Shown here in pieces: positions 9,332-18,735 of a DNA stretch of 64,000 nucleotides. A program made the position numbers and the translations under genes. Within the stretch, counting starts at the first letter, position 1, and the number at the start of each line of letters is the position of its first letter. This stretch comes from an uncultured Colwellia sp. (GTDB lineage Bacteria; Pseudomonadota; Gammaproteobacteria; Enterobacterales; Alteromonadaceae): assembly GCA_913058395.1 (NCBI GenBank), contig CAJXQI010000011.1:1-64000 (forward strand), read 5' to 3'. Below the pieces are notes generated by a model that saw only the letters and a list, made by a program, of their open reading frames with translations, was not told where the DNA came from and did no database searches.

Positions 9332-9895
9332 ATGTCAAAGTATATTGGATTTACACTAATTGAAATATTGGTTTCATTGGCTGTTTTACTGAGCGTGATC
9401 GCTATTGGGGTTCCAAGCCTTAATAACTACATAGTCAATACTAGAGTGGATAACGAAATATTCACGATTCATCGGTTACTTCTAATAGCAAGAAACTCAG
9501 CACTTACCAGTAACAGCAAAGTAACCCTGTGTCCGATAAATTCTCAAGGTGCTTGCACTAATCTTTGGCACAAAGAACTAAGCGTCTTTACTGACACCAA
9601 CAATAATAAAATTTATGAGCCAATGCTAAATGAAAAAATTGTTGCTTTTAAGTCAGCCATTAAAACAGGTGACAAATTACAATATGGAAAAACTCGCATT
9701 GGATTAACATACTCAGCAACAGGTCATTTATCAGGCTGGGGACAAAACGCAACGTTCAGTTACTGTCCTGCTAATCACAACGATAAAAATAGAGGTATTA
9801 TTGTCGCTATATCTGGTCGAAGTTACGCTAGCACTTCTAATAAAAAAAATACTGCCAACATTAGGCGTACAGGTAAAAAAATTACCTGTAGCTAA
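9332..9895 (+). CDS. FimT/GspH-type minor pseudopilin (copy 1)
   Basis: This is a type IV pilin-like protein. A short leader ends in Gly before FTLIEILVSLAVLLSVIAIG, the type III signal cut by prepilin peptidase, with the conserved E5 present. The C-terminal globular domain carries two cysteine pairs (LCP with ACT; SYCP with TCS), as in FimT/FimU/GspH. The ATG at 9332 has AAGGA at good spacing; the one at 9323 overlaps that site. The next gene is a clear paralogue. Both read towards the pil operon rather than leading it, which is unusual. The product probably primes pilus assembly together with PilV, PilW, PilX and PilE. Confidence 0.88.
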   Translation: MSKYIGFTLIEILVSLAVLLSVIAIGVPSLNNYIVNTRVDNEIFTIHRLLLIARNSALTSNSKVTLCPINSQGACTNLWHKELSVFTDTNNNKIYEPMLNEKIVAFKSAIKTGDKLQYGKTRIGLTYSATGHLSGWGQNATFSYCPANHNDKNRGIIVAISGRSYASTSNKKNTANIRRTGKKITCS

Positions 9896-9992
9896 TCCGC
9901 GCGGTAGTAGAAGATGATTTAAAATTTTTTCTAGCTGTATAGTTTCATCAATGCTATAAGTAATTCTATATGCATTTATTACGGCTAGAGTT

Positions 9993-10586
9993 ATGCCTAA
10001 ATCCTTACAGAAAACACTTTCAAAAAATAAAACCAGTAAAGGTTTTACCATTACAGAATTACTTATCGGTATTGCTATCATCGGTATATTAACTTCTGTT
10101 GCGGCACCAAGTTTGAGCGAATATATGGTACAGTCACGCGTTGATAATGAAGTAAGTGAATTGCAACGGTTAATATTAAGTGCAAGAAATACAGCAATAA
10201 ATACCAGTAAAAATGTCACAATATGCCCGCTAAGTGGTACTACTTGTGGCACAAATTGGCAAAATGAATTAAGCGTATTCACTAATAACGATACTTCTTT
10301 GGCTAACAATAAAAGTTACGATAGTGATAATGAAGAATTAATAAAAATAAAAGGACAAGCAAGCAGCGGAGACAGTTTAACATTTAGCCAGAACATAATT
10401 ATATTTTCAGCAACCGGACGCTTGGTTTCTGGCGGAAATAGTAATTTCAGTTATTGCCCTAAAGGTAAAAGTGATTTATCTCGTAGTATTGATATTTCAT
10501 TATCTGGGCGTGTTTACGCGTCATCAGATACTGATAATGATGGCAAAGATGAAAACAGAAATGGCACCGACGTAACTTGCTCATAG
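9993..10586 (+). CDS. FimT/GspH-type minor pseudopilin (copy 2)
   Basis: This is a second FimT/GspH-like pseudopilin. The prepilin site is KG before FTITELLIGIAIIGILTSV, followed by a conserved VDNE segment. Shared with copy 1 are ARNTA, TICP against TLCP, NELSVFT against KELSVFT, FSYCP, SGRVYASS against SGRSYAST, and a C-terminal TCS. This points to tandem duplication followed by divergence. The globular part has an acidic, Asn-rich insertion (NNDTSLANNKSYDSDNEE). AGAG precedes the ATG by about 6 bases. Confidence 0.88.
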   Translation: MPKSLQKTLSKNKTSKGFTITELLIGIAIIGILTSVAAPSLSEYMVQSRVDNEVSELQRLILSARNTAINTSKNVTICPLSGTTCGTNWQNELSVFTNNDTSLANNKSYDSDNEELIKIKGQASSGDSLTFSQNIIIFSATGRLVSGGNSNFSYCPKGKSDLSRSIDISLSGRVYASSDTDNDGKDENRNGTDVTCS

Positions 10587-10591
10587 GGTAA

Positions 10592-10623
10592 AGCTGTTAG
10601 TCAATTTTAACCCACTAACAGCT
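10592..10623. terminator. Hairpin between convergent fimT-like and tapY2 genes
   Basis: AGCTGTTAGT and ACTAACAGCT form a 10-bp stem around a 12-base loop. No clear T-run follows on either strand, so termination is plausible from the convergent position but not certain. Confidence 0.45.
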
Positions 10624-10650
10624 CATGCGATTTCGATATCGATATCGATA

Positions 10651-10968
10651 CTACCTAGGGTGTTTGGCAAATATTTTTCGACCTTGTATAGAGCTAAATT
10701 TATCACTCAATTTTACACACTCATATACTTTGTATACTTTTTGCTTTTTTTGTGAAAAAACCGTCGATATACTCCTGTTAGATAGTCGTTTAACTAGTTT
10801 ACTAAGGTGACTCCCCTGTACTGTTGCGAAATAGATAGTTTGCTGCCCACCATATAATTCAATATGGCATTTTGCATCAATTTTCTTATCGTTTTTCACG
10901 TTATTAGCCGCATTAACATTCAAAATAACAACGAGAGAAAGTGCTAAAGTCAGTATCATTTTTATCAT
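10651..10968 (-). CDS. TapY2-like small periplasmic pilus-associated protein
   Basis: The protein is 105 residues with a signal peptide (MIKMILTLALSLVVILNVNA), then a basic mature part with two cysteines (KCHIEL and YECVKL) and a conserved-looking GGQQTIYFATVQG. It is the last gene of the pil operon, 15 bases after pilE, with AGGAGC before the ATG. Aeromonas and Shewanella have a small TapY2 protein at the equivalent place beside pilY1/pilE, so the call rests on position, size and export signal. Its molecular role is not known. Confidence 0.6.
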   Translation of the reverse strand: MIKMILTLALSLVVILNVNAANNVKNDKKIDAKCHIELYGGQQTIYFATVQGSHLSKLVKRLSNRSISTVFSQKKQKVYKVYECVKLSDKFSSIQGRKIFAKHPR

Positions 10969-10983
10969 TATATTGCTCCTAAT

Positions 10984-11391
10984 CTATTGTTCCCAGCAGT
11001 CGTTAGTAGGTGACTTCTTGCCTGTATCGGTTACAGATAGGCTAATGCATGCGCTATCGTTATTTTTTTGAGTTCCTAAGGCCTTAGCCGTAAGTACAAA
11101 GCCTCCGTCTGCTAATTCTGCATCAATACTATAATGCTCGTTTTCTGATATAAAAGGGTCTTTATTTAAGCCAAGGTTTTCCATGTCTGCCGTATAACTT
11201 CTATTATCAACATAAAATTGCTCTTGTAGGTTTGCAATTCTAAGTAATTCCCTTTGTGCTTCAGATCTATTTGAGCGTGTAACAAAGTCTGTATAGGAAG
11301 GGAATGCAACAGAAGCTAATATAGCGACAATAGCGACGGTGATTAATGCTTCAATTAATGTAAAACCACGACTAACTTTATCAATTCTCAC
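10984..11391 (-). CDS. pilE: Type IV pilus minor pilin PilE
   Basis: The prepilin site is RG before FTLIEALITVAIVAILASVAF with E5 present, followed by a C-terminal domain with a disulfide loop (ACISL to DCWEQ) typical of PilE. Length is 135 residues. Translation starts at GTG, and its ribosome-binding site GAGGAA lies inside the last codons of pilY1, suggesting tight coupling. It is a minor pilin of the PilVWXY1E priming complex, located in the inner membrane and pilus tip. Confidence 0.92.
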   Translation of the reverse strand: MRIDKVSRGFTLIEALITVAIVAILASVAFPSYTDFVTRSNRSEAQRELLRIANLQEQFYVDNRSYTADMENLGLNKDPFISENEHYSIDAELADGGFVLTAKALGTQKNNDSACISLSVTDTGKKSPTNDCWEQ

Positions 11392-11394
11392 TGG

Positions 11395-14300
11395 TTATTC
11401 CTCGACATACAAATAAGTTCGCATAGTTTGCAATGTGAAACCTACTGGTATAATTTCACGACCAACAATAATATTTCCCTCTGCATCGTCTTCTGTATCA
11501 GGGTCTCCGTCATCATTAGGTACAACGATTAACGTAGGAGCTCCTAAAAATTGTTCATTTATTTCTACGCGACGCTCAGGGTCTGCATCTGGATCAGCTT
11601 CATTCCAGTTATAAACACTGGTACCTAAAGCAAGATCTACAGCATATAAAAAACCTGTACCGTTCGGCTGCTCACAATGAACAATATCAGGATCTAAATT
11701 TGGTGGTGTAAAGGTAGTGAAATATGCGACACCATTAATAACAATTGCTTCTGCTGTGCTTTTTTCCCCTGAATCCTCAAGGTCAATATACCAACCAGAT
11801 TTTTCACTAACATTAGTCGCTAATTCATTACGTTCCAGTGTCGTTAACGTTGCCCCAAATGGATTATCGGTGTATTCATATAAGCCACTTTTTGCTATTG
11901 CAGCAGGGGCTTTAGGCTCAGCATCACTATAAAAAGATTTAGTTTTAATATTTTCATCTTTGATCATGAAGAACGTATCATCAGTATCTGTACCAATAGG
12001 ATTAGATCTATCTCCACTTCCCAGTAACACTGCATCATAGGGCTTTTCTTGATAGCTATAAATTATCGTGGTCTCACCGTCTTCTATAACTTCTGTAGCA
12101 ATAGTTTCACTTACAAATGTACGCACAATTGATGGCTCATTAAAAAAACGTAAATCACTTAAATTAGTCCCCCCTCCTAAGTTAGCCAATTTAAATACAG
12201 TCCAAGGATCATCGCTATCACTAGGGTTTGCGCCAGGCATATCTACACGCCAAACATTTCCCCCAGTATCACCCGTATATAAGCGATCAATTAAACCGTC
12301 ACCATTGCTATCTAGCGTAGCAATACTAGACGGAATGCTATCCGAACCTGAATATGAAGTTGTACCTCCAGATGGCTCCATACTCCACTTTAATGTTCCA
12401 GTGGCGGCATCAACCATATAAATAGCTTTACCTTTATCGTCCGAAGTCCCTGGTGACAAAGTATCTTTCTTAACATCATAACCACCACCAAAGAATAATA
12501 CAGGAGCTGCAACAGCACTATCGCCAGTGCCCGATACATTGAGTTCAGAATAACCTACCTTAGGACGTGACCAAGATTGTCCTAACCCACTAAAACCAGT
12601 TGATGAAGCATCAATATGCCAAAGCTTACTTGGTGAATTCGGCGTGCTTATATCAAGTGCATAATATGACGTTCCACCGCGACGTAATCCAAAAAACACC
12701 CAAACCTTATCAGTACCATTAACAATACCATCTCCATTCTTATCTTGAATGTGCGAGCTAATACTGCCATCAATGCCATATATCTTTTCTGCCGTTGAAT
12801 AGTTTTCTCTCAAAGGCTTAATATTCTTAAAAAACTCCTTCGGCATGAAAGCCCAGCTTTCATCAACCGTATCACCAGTATCTTCGAACATATGTAATAC
12901 ACCTGCATTCGTACCGATAAGAATACGAATACTATTACCATAGTTAATAACTAATGGTTTAGAGTGCAATGGATCGGCAAAAACATCTGGACGCATAACT
13001 GGCGTAGAGTCATCTTCCAATTTTTCATTGTCAACATTCTTCCCTTTTGCCCAATCTAGATAGTCACCAACATCATCTTCATGTACATCCATATTTGTAG
13101 CTAACTCAGAACTTCCACCAAATGATGTTTCAGCCTGTGTTTCAGTTAAAAGAGCTAGAGCATTTTCTGTTCCTATATCACTATAAATGACCCTATTTGT
13201 CTTTGTTCGTAGCATCTCTGCAACACCACCTTCTCCAACGACATCGCCATCTTTAGCATTGTCTGGTGACCAAAAACTTGTGACTTCTTCTGAAAAATGG
13301 CTACTGTTATCAGTTAGGGCAGCTTTATCGTGCTTACCTACTTGATTACCATTTTTAACTTTATATTTTTTTAAATTGCCTTGCCAACGAGGGCCACTTT
13401 CCGGTTGAAACATAGCATAGTAAACAGAGTTTAAGGTTTCAGTTCTATCAAAATTATTTGCCGCTACAGATGCAGAGGTTAAACTGTCATTACTCGGCTC
13501 TAAGTTTTCTAAAGCATTCAATAGTGCGGCCGTTAACTGAACACTATCCTCAGCACGGTAATAATCTCCACCTCCCAACTTAGCTGCCTCTTTTAATAAT
13601 GGCGCTGCATCATCAGCTCCCTCACTAAAACCAATGGTGTATGTTTCAACCGTTTGCTTACCTTCAAGGCGTGTATTTATATCATTTTCAAACATCCACT
13701 CAGCAACCGCAGCTAAATAATTACCTCCGAATTTAGAGCCACTAAAGTTAATAGTTTTTCCATCTTCAACTGTCGACAAAGAAACTATTTTACTATCAGC
13801 CCCATTGTCATAAGTTGGTACACCATCGGTAATCAAAATAACAAAAGCTTTACTACTACATGAATTAAATGGGGAAACATATTTACTATCGGCCTCAATA
13901 GTATTGTCTCTAGGTGGCTTATTTTTAGTGTAACTACTTCCTTGTGATTCATCGTCATTACCAAAATCAACAACTTTACCGGCAAAATATTGCTGCGCTT
14001 CATATAAAGTTTCACATAATGGCGTCCAAGTTTTTGCTGTTAGTTGGTTATTGACTATATCTAAAAATACAGCCTCACTGCTATCGGTCATATCCTGAAT
14101 GCCAAAAGCGACTCTACCTCCATTGGGATCAGATGCGCTGTCACCATCATTATAATTAAATACTTGTAAGCCAAAGTCGATTGACGGTGCAGCTTTAACA
14201 ACTTTGGTAATACTATCTTTAGCGATATCCATTCGACTTTTTAACGTTTGAGCAATGTCTTCACCGTGATGCCACCTTAAGTAATTATCTGTATATAAAG

Positions 14301-14913
14301 TAACAAGCTCACCAGACCATTCCACATTGGAAGCGACGATATCAGTGGTATGATAGACCGGGTCTTTCTTAGAACCGGCATAGTTTATAGGATATCCCTG
14401 CGGTAAAGAGTCAATGTTACCTGGTTCAGTACCAAGAACGTCATCTTCACAATCAACAACCTCTATATTTGCACCATTATTATCAGGAATTTCATTCCAA
14501 CTTCCTGAATTTCCTTTAATACTATACTCTCTAATATGGCCAGTATAAAAGCCAGTTTCAGCTAATATGTTCTTGGCCGTTTCACAACTATTTATAGCAT
14601 CTAAAAAACGACGTGATTCGTTATTTTTATCAGGTACAGGTAGTCCAACGCCATCGGCACCACCTTTAGTAAAATAAATAAACCGTTCATCTAAGGAGTT
14701 ATCATTACCAACCGCAGGGTAAGTCGTTGCTGGGTTATAGTCTTCATTGACAGAAAGCTCAGTACCCATGCTGCCAGAATTATCGAAAATAATTAGAACT
14801 TGCGTTTTCTTTCCCGCAAGTTTAACAGCCTCACTGACATAGAGTTCAATATCTTCACTAAAAGATGTTGCAGATATAATCAACATCAGGCATAAAGCCA
14901 GTAATTTTTTCAT
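11395..14913 (-). CDS. pilY1: Type IV pilus tip adhesin / assembly factor PilY1
   Basis: PilY1 caps the minor-pilin complex at the pilus tip and acts in adhesion, surface sensing and pilus extension. A signal peptide precedes a von Willebrand A-like domain with a MIDAS-type DNSGSMG motif at residues 44-50. The C-terminal half is a PilY1 beta-propeller. Two EF-hand-like calcium loops are visible: DKNGDGIVNGTD near residue 725 and DSNGDGLID near residue 870. The first corresponds to the calcium site known to control pilus retraction in P. aeruginosa PilY1. At 1172 residues the length is normal. GGAG precedes the ATG. The operon order matches other gammaproteobacteria. Confidence 0.95.
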   Translation of the reverse strand: MKKLLALCLMLIISATSFSEDIELYVSEAVKLAGKKTQVLIIFDNSGSMGTELSVNEDYNPATTYPAVGNDNSLDERFIYFTKGGADGVGLPVPDKNNESRRFLDAINSCETAKNILAETGFYTGHIREYSIKGNSGSWNEIPDNNGANIEVVDCEDDVLGTEPGNIDSLPQGYPINYAGSKKDPVYHTTDIVASNVEWSGELVTLYTDNYLRWHHGEDIAQTLKSRMDIAKDSITKVVKAAPSIDFGLQVFNYNDGDSASDPNGGRVAFGIQDMTDSSEAVFLDIVNNQLTAKTWTPLCETLYEAQQYFAGKVVDFGNDDESQGSSYTKNKPPRDNTIEADSKYVSPFNSCSSKAFVILITDGVPTYDNGADSKIVSLSTVEDGKTINFSGSKFGGNYLAAVAEWMFENDINTRLEGKQTVETYTIGFSEGADDAAPLLKEAAKLGGGDYYRAEDSVQLTAALLNALENLEPSNDSLTSASVAANNFDRTETLNSVYYAMFQPESGPRWQGNLKKYKVKNGNQVGKHDKAALTDNSSHFSEEVTSFWSPDNAKDGDVVGEGGVAEMLRTKTNRVIYSDIGTENALALLTETQAETSFGGSSELATNMDVHEDDVGDYLDWAKGKNVDNEKLEDDSTPVMRPDVFADPLHSKPLVINYGNSIRILIGTNAGVLHMFEDTGDTVDESWAFMPKEFFKNIKPLRENYSTAEKIYGIDGSISSHIQDKNGDGIVNGTDKVWVFFGLRRGGTSYYALDISTPNSPSKLWHIDASSTGFSGLGQSWSRPKVGYSELNVSGTGDSAVAAPVLFFGGGYDVKKDTLSPGTSDDKGKAIYMVDAATGTLKWSMEPSGGTTSYSGSDSIPSSIATLDSNGDGLIDRLYTGDTGGNVWRVDMPGANPSDSDDPWTVFKLANLGGGTNLSDLRFFNEPSIVRTFVSETIATEVIEDGETTIIYSYQEKPYDAVLLGSGDRSNPIGTDTDDTFFMIKDENIKTKSFYSDAEPKAPAAIAKSGLYEYTDNPFGATLTTLERNELATNVSEKSGWYIDLEDSGEKSTAEAIVINGVAYFTTFTPPNLDPDIVHCEQPNGTGFLYAVDLALGTSVYNWNEADPDADPERRVEINEQFLGAPTLIVVPNDDGDPDTEDDAEGNIIVGREIIPVGFTLQTMRTYLYVEE

Positions 14914-14949
14914 TGTTCGACTCCAGTATTTAAACGTAATACCAATATG

Positions 14950-15468
14950 TTATCGTAAAAGTTGCTGGGCAATCCCCGTATTAACTTCCACTTCATTGGT
15001 ATTCTTTCTTCCATATTTTCTAGCCACTTGAACGCGTAATACATTACAGGTAAAAACCTGCGCTGATGACGCTGTTCGTGAATGAGGGCAATCAGGCTCT
15101 AGCTCTAACTCATTATTAGCAATTTCAATTTTTGCTGTGGTATGCCCACCCGTATTGGTTTTTTCTAAAGTGCCTGTTGCACCGATAGGAAATTTGACTA
15201 AGGCAGATGTAAAAGCGTTGTTTCCAGAAGTAGCGTTAACTTGCCTAAAAATAACTTCATCTGTAGCACTAATAGCCTCTTGAGTTGCAACAACTTTCTC
15301 TTCACTTGCCCCAGACATTTTCATGTCTGTCGTGGTATTTTGCATTAACGCAGCAGCAACAGCGGTTAAAGCTACCAAAAAAACTAATGAGACAATCAGC
15401 ACTACCCCTTTTTGGCTATGCATTTGGAAATTATTGCTAATAGTTATATATTTATTTTTAGTTACCAT
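14950..15468 (-). CDS. pilX: Type IV pilus minor pilin PilX
   Basis: PilX belongs to the minor-pilin priming complex. The N-terminus is a PilX-type hydrophobic helix, QKG before VVLIVSLVFLVALTAVAAAL; it lacks the glutamate at position 5, as is usual for PilX. MQNTTTDMKMSGASEE follows and is the conserved PilX_N segment. Length is 172 residues. The ATG overlaps the pilW stop by 7 bases and uses a GGAG inside pilW, so the two are translationally coupled. Confidence 0.92.
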   Translation of the reverse strand: MVTKNKYITISNNFQMHSQKGVVLIVSLVFLVALTAVAAALMQNTTTDMKMSGASEEKVVATQEAISATDEVIFRQVNATSGNNAFTSALVKFPIGATGTLEKTNTGGHTTAKIEIANNELELEPDCPHSRTASSAQVFTCNVLRVQVARKYGRKNTNEVEVNTGIAQQLLR

Positions 15469-16448
15469 GAGTCAACTCCAGCATTGTATAGCGTTACCGT
15501 AGAACTAAATAACAAACGTCGGTAGTTATCATTATAAGTCAACGTTGTATCACCGAAGCTGTAAGTATTAGTATTAGTATATTTATTATCAGGTAGAATA
15601 CTGCGTGCTAAAACAAAAATACGCACAGCGAGAATGCGATTATTACTACCATTATCCCATTGAGTATTCGTCATATTATCTGCAGAGAGAAACGTGTCGG
15701 CAATACCATACCCTGCAGTCCCCGGCGCATCGGTGTCGACACCATACATAAACCGAACAACTTCAATACCATCAATAATTGGATCAAAAGTCATTTTTGT
15801 GGTCAAGCGCCCTTGCATTAAAACAGGAACAGTATTTGTTCCTTGTTGCTCATCTTTTACATAATAAATATGGTGTTGATACTCCCATATTTGACTATTA
15901 TCAAGTTCAGGTGGGGTTGTTCCGGTGAATATTTCGGCTTCGCTTAAATTAGCAATAATATAATAATTATTAGCCGTAGTTGCTGTTAAAGGTTGAGATA
16001 TTGCACGTTTGAGCTGAATGATGTCAGAGGAGGCTTTAGCATCAACAATACAGTCCATATCTCCACCATCTTGCACTGCTCCAGGATCAGGATTTATTGC
16101 AGCAATTCTATCCCCCCATAGGGTTCTAAAATGTCCGATAGCTATTGGAAATGTTCCATTATTTAACCCTGCACCATTACATTCAGTATCAGGCACGCCT
16201 GGCACTGACGTTAACATGGAGAAATCAAAGGTGCCGGTATAATCTCCCCAGAAATCCTGTTTAAGTAAGTCATCACTCAGAACACTTAGTGCAAAGCGAC
16301 CATTTTCCTGTAGTTCACCATATGTTGCAGTTTCAGTTGTCGTTGTTTTGATACCAACAAAGACACTGAGTACACCGGCAAATAATGCTAGGCCAACGGC
16401 AAGTGAGATAAATATTTCGACTAAGGTAAATCCGCGTTGGTTATTCAT
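15462..16448 (-). CDS. pilW: Type IV pilus minor pilin PilW
   Basis: The prepilin site is RG before FTLVEIFISLAVGLALFAGV with E5 present. The 328-residue protein has the large globular domain typical of PilW, ending in a conserved RRLLFSSTVTLYNAG segment. It starts one base after the pilV stop and ends overlapping pilX, as expected for a co-translated minor-pilin operon. Confidence 0.92.
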   Translation of the reverse strand: MNNQRGFTLVEIFISLAVGLALFAGVLSVFVGIKTTTTETATYGELQENGRFALSVLSDDLLKQDFWGDYTGTFDFSMLTSVPGVPDTECNGAGLNNGTFPIAIGHFRTLWGDRIAAINPDPGAVQDGGDMDCIVDAKASSDIIQLKRAISQPLTATTANNYYIIANLSEAEIFTGTTPPELDNSQIWEYQHHIYYVKDEQQGTNTVPVLMQGRLTTKMTFDPIIDGIEVVRFMYGVDTDAPGTAGYGIADTFLSADNMTNTQWDNGSNNRILAVRIFVLARSILPDNKYTNTNTYSFGDTTLTYNDNYRRLLFSSTVTLYNAGVDSW

Positions 16449-16449
16449 A

Positions 16450-17013
16450 TTAATTTATAAATGCCTCAACAATTAATTGCCGCCTTTTATCTCCAGCGGT
16501 TCCACAACTATTTTTTTCAGCATCCGAAATTTCCGTACGCCCTTCCCAACTAACCACCACGGTAACTGCATTAAGGCTATGACTAATACAGCCCCTGACT
16601 CCGACTAATCCGGCTAAATTGTTTCCGTCATTCACTACGTCAGCCCCCATTAACGACAATTCCCACTCATACAGGTCATTAGTCACCATTTCAGCAGCAC
16701 TGCATATTCCAGCTACTGTTGAACATCTTTCAGTCGGAACAGCATTTAAAACATCACCATAATCACTACCTTCATACGCTACCAAATTGGCAGAATCATT
16801 GCTGCGCATACGTTCAATAATATCTTGCGCTAAAGCTGAAGCCACCGAACGTTGCATTGCATCAAAACTACCTTTTTTAGCCGAAGCTTGCATCGCAACA
16901 GCGCCGAGTATTCCCGTCACTAAAATAAAAACAGCAATCAATACTTCAATAAAAGTCATACCTTTATTAGAAGTGGGGTTACTTTGATGATTTTTCAGAA
17001 AAGAATTATTCAA
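16450..17013 (-). CDS. pilV: Type IV pilus minor pilin PilV
   Basis: The prepilin site is KG before MTFIEVLIAVFILVTGILGA, and MQASAKKGSFDAMQRS is the typical PilV downstream segment. Length is 187 residues. It is the first gene of the leftward pil operon and starts at TTG with a strong AGGGAGA site 7 bases upstream. In many relatives a fimT gene stands first in this operon; here the two fimT-like genes are at the other end on the opposite strand. Confidence 0.92.
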   Translation of the reverse strand: MNNSFLKNHQSNPTSNKGMTFIEVLIAVFILVTGILGAVAMQASAKKGSFDAMQRSVASALAQDIIERMRSNDSANLVAYEGSDYGDVLNAVPTERCSTVAGICSAAEMVTNDLYEWELSLMGADVVNDGNNLAGLVGVRGCISHSLNAVTVVVSWEGRTEISDAEKNSCGTAGDKRRQLIVEAFIN

Positions 17014-17342
17014 TATTTAATCTCCCTTTAAATATGAATAAGTAATAGACAGCAGAGAGGTGTAGCCAAAATAACAATGACAAAGTGGCCTGCTAATTTT
17101 AGATAAATATCCATGCAAACAGTGCATATAAAATGCACCATTTACTTTGTATTTATATGTGTTAAAAATCACTTTTGTGAACAGCATTAACCCATACCTT
17201 AAACAATCATATTACAAGTGACTTTCCGCATAAAAAAGATGTTTGCCGGAAAATCATAAGTTTACAGTTATAATTTACTCAAACACTTTACGTTAAAGTT
17301 TTGTAAAAATAAATATAACTGCGAAAAATATATTGTTTAAGA
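17014..17342. promoter_or_regulatory. Intergenic region upstream of the pil operon (329 bp)
   Basis: No gene is seen in this stretch between pilV and the end of ispH. It is AT-rich and should hold the pil operon promoter. An inverted repeat GTGCAT, 5 bases, ATGCAC lies at 17122-17138, about 110 bases before pilV, and could be an operator. I checked for a sigma54-type GG-N10-GC element and found none with correct spacing. No clear terminator follows ispH. Confidence 0.5.
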
Positions 17343-18272
17343 TTAGCGCAATTCTATCGGCACCGCAAATACGGTATTCTCTTCACGCCCTGGATACTCA
17401 ATAACTTCTTTACCACCGAGTGATTTTAGTTCGCTAATAACCTGTTGCACCAATACAGCTGGAGCAGAGGCTCCAGCTGTAACGCCTACTTTAGCAACAT
17501 TATCAAGCCATGTGGTGTCAATGTCAGCAGCCGTATCAATTAAATAAGATGTTGTACCAATTTTTTCAGCTAGCTCTCGTAAACGGTTTGAGTTCGAGCT
17601 ATTTTTTGCACCAACAACCAATAAGAGTTCAACTTGTTCAGCAATTGAGCGAACTGCATCTTGTCTATTTTGCGTCGCGTAGCAAATATCATCCTTTCGA
17701 GGGCCTTGAATCAACGGAAACTTTTTTCTCAAAGCATCAATCACATCACTAGTATCATCAACAGATAGTGTGGTTTGACTACAATAGTAAAGTTTTTCCG
17801 GATTCTTAATTTCCAATGTTGCAACATCTTCAGCTGATTCAACGAGGTAAATCCCGCCTTCTTCACTTTCGTATTGCCCCATCGTACCCTCAACTTCAGG
17901 GTGACCAGCGTGTCCGATCAAAATACACTCGATGTTCTTACGACTTGTTCGTGATACTTCCATATGAACTTTAGTCACTAAAGGGCAAGTTGCATCAAAC
18001 ACTTTTAAGCCGCGTGATTTTGCTTCATTACGAACAGCTTTAGATACGCCATGAGCACTAAAAATGACCGTACTATCATCAGGCACTTCAACGAGTTCAT
18101 CAACAAATATTGCACCTCTGTCTTTTAATCCGTTAACTACAAACTTGTTATGCACAACTTCATGGCGAACATAAATAGGTGCTTCAAATAAATCAAGCGC
18201 TCGGTCAACAATGCTAATGGCTCGGTCGACACCGGCGCAAAAACCGCGAGGATTGGCTAAAATAATTTCCAT
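17343..18272 (-). CDS. ispH: 4-hydroxy-3-methylbut-2-enyl diphosphate reductase
   Basis: IspH (LytB) is the last enzyme of the MEP isoprenoid pathway, making isopentenyl and dimethylallyl diphosphate with an oxygen-sensitive iron-sulfur cluster. The three cluster cysteines are C12 (GFCAGVDRA), C96 (DATCPLVTK) and C197 ([11 protein letters not shown]). The 309 residues are typical. It closes the conserved ribF-ileS-lspA-fkpB-ispH cluster, starting 20 bases after fkpB. Confidence 0.97.
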   Translation of the reverse strand: MEIILANPRGFCAGVDRAISIVDRALDLFEAPIYVRHEVVHNKFVVNGLKDRGAIFVDELVEVPDDSTVIFSAHGVSKAVRNEAKSRGLKVFDATCPLVTKVHMEVSRTSRKNIECILIGHAGHPEVEGTMGQYESEEGGIYLVESAEDVATLEIKNPEKLYYCSQTTLSVDDTSDVIDALRKKFPLIQGPRKDDICYATQNRQDAVRSIAEQVELLLVVGAKNSSNSNRLRELAEKIGTTSYLIDTAADIDTTWLDNVAKVGVTAGASAPAVLVQQVISELKSLGGKEVIEYPGREENTVFAVPIELR

Positions 18273-18292
18273 ATGATACTCGTCGTTACTAA

Positions 18293-18724
18293 TTATTTAA
18301 CTTCAATAACATCAATTACAAATGTTACTGCTTGACCTGCCAGCGGGTGGTTAAAGTCAATGGTTACTGAACTACCCGACACATCTTTTATCATACCTGG
18401 CAATTCACCACCTGGTTGAGAAAAAGTTATGATGTTGCCTACTTTAGCTGGCGCTTCTTCGCTGAACTTACTGATATCCATATAGTGAATATTTTCAGGT
18501 AAAGGCTCACCAAAGGCATCAACTGCCGCTAAAGTAAACTCTTTGCTTTCACCAGCTGACATTCCAACAAGTTGCGCTTCAAATGCGGGTGATATACTAG
18601 CATCACCCATAATAATTTTAGCCGGTTTTTTGTTAACCTTAGTGCTATCGGCTGCTGAGCCATCTGATAGTTTCATGGTAATATGGGCGATAATTTCTGA
18701 AGAGGTTGTTACTAAGTTTGTCAT
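18293..18724 (-). CDS. fkpB: FKBP-type peptidyl-prolyl cis-trans isomerase FkpB (SlpA type)
   Basis: This is a small cytoplasmic two-domain FKBP with prolyl isomerase and chaperone activity. [19 protein letters not shown] at the C-terminus is the SlpA/SlyD-family signature, and an insert-in-flap domain lies between about residues 70 and 120. It has no His-rich metal tail, which separates it from SlyD. Its 143 residues and its position between lspA and ispH match E. coli fkpB. Confidence 0.93.
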   Translation of the reverse strand: MTNLVTTSSEIIAHITMKLSDGSAADSTKVNKKPAKIIMGDASISPAFEAQLVGMSAGESKEFTLAAVDAFGEPLPENIHYMDISKFSEEAPAKVGNIITFSQPGGELPGMIKDVSGSSVTIDFNHPLAGQAVTFVIDVIEVK

Positions 18725-18735
18725 AATATATCTCT

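Noticed and set aside
10625-10810. Plus-strand frame after the second fimT-like gene
   Set aside because: It is antisense to the tapY2-like gene, which has a signal peptide and an operon position supporting it instead.
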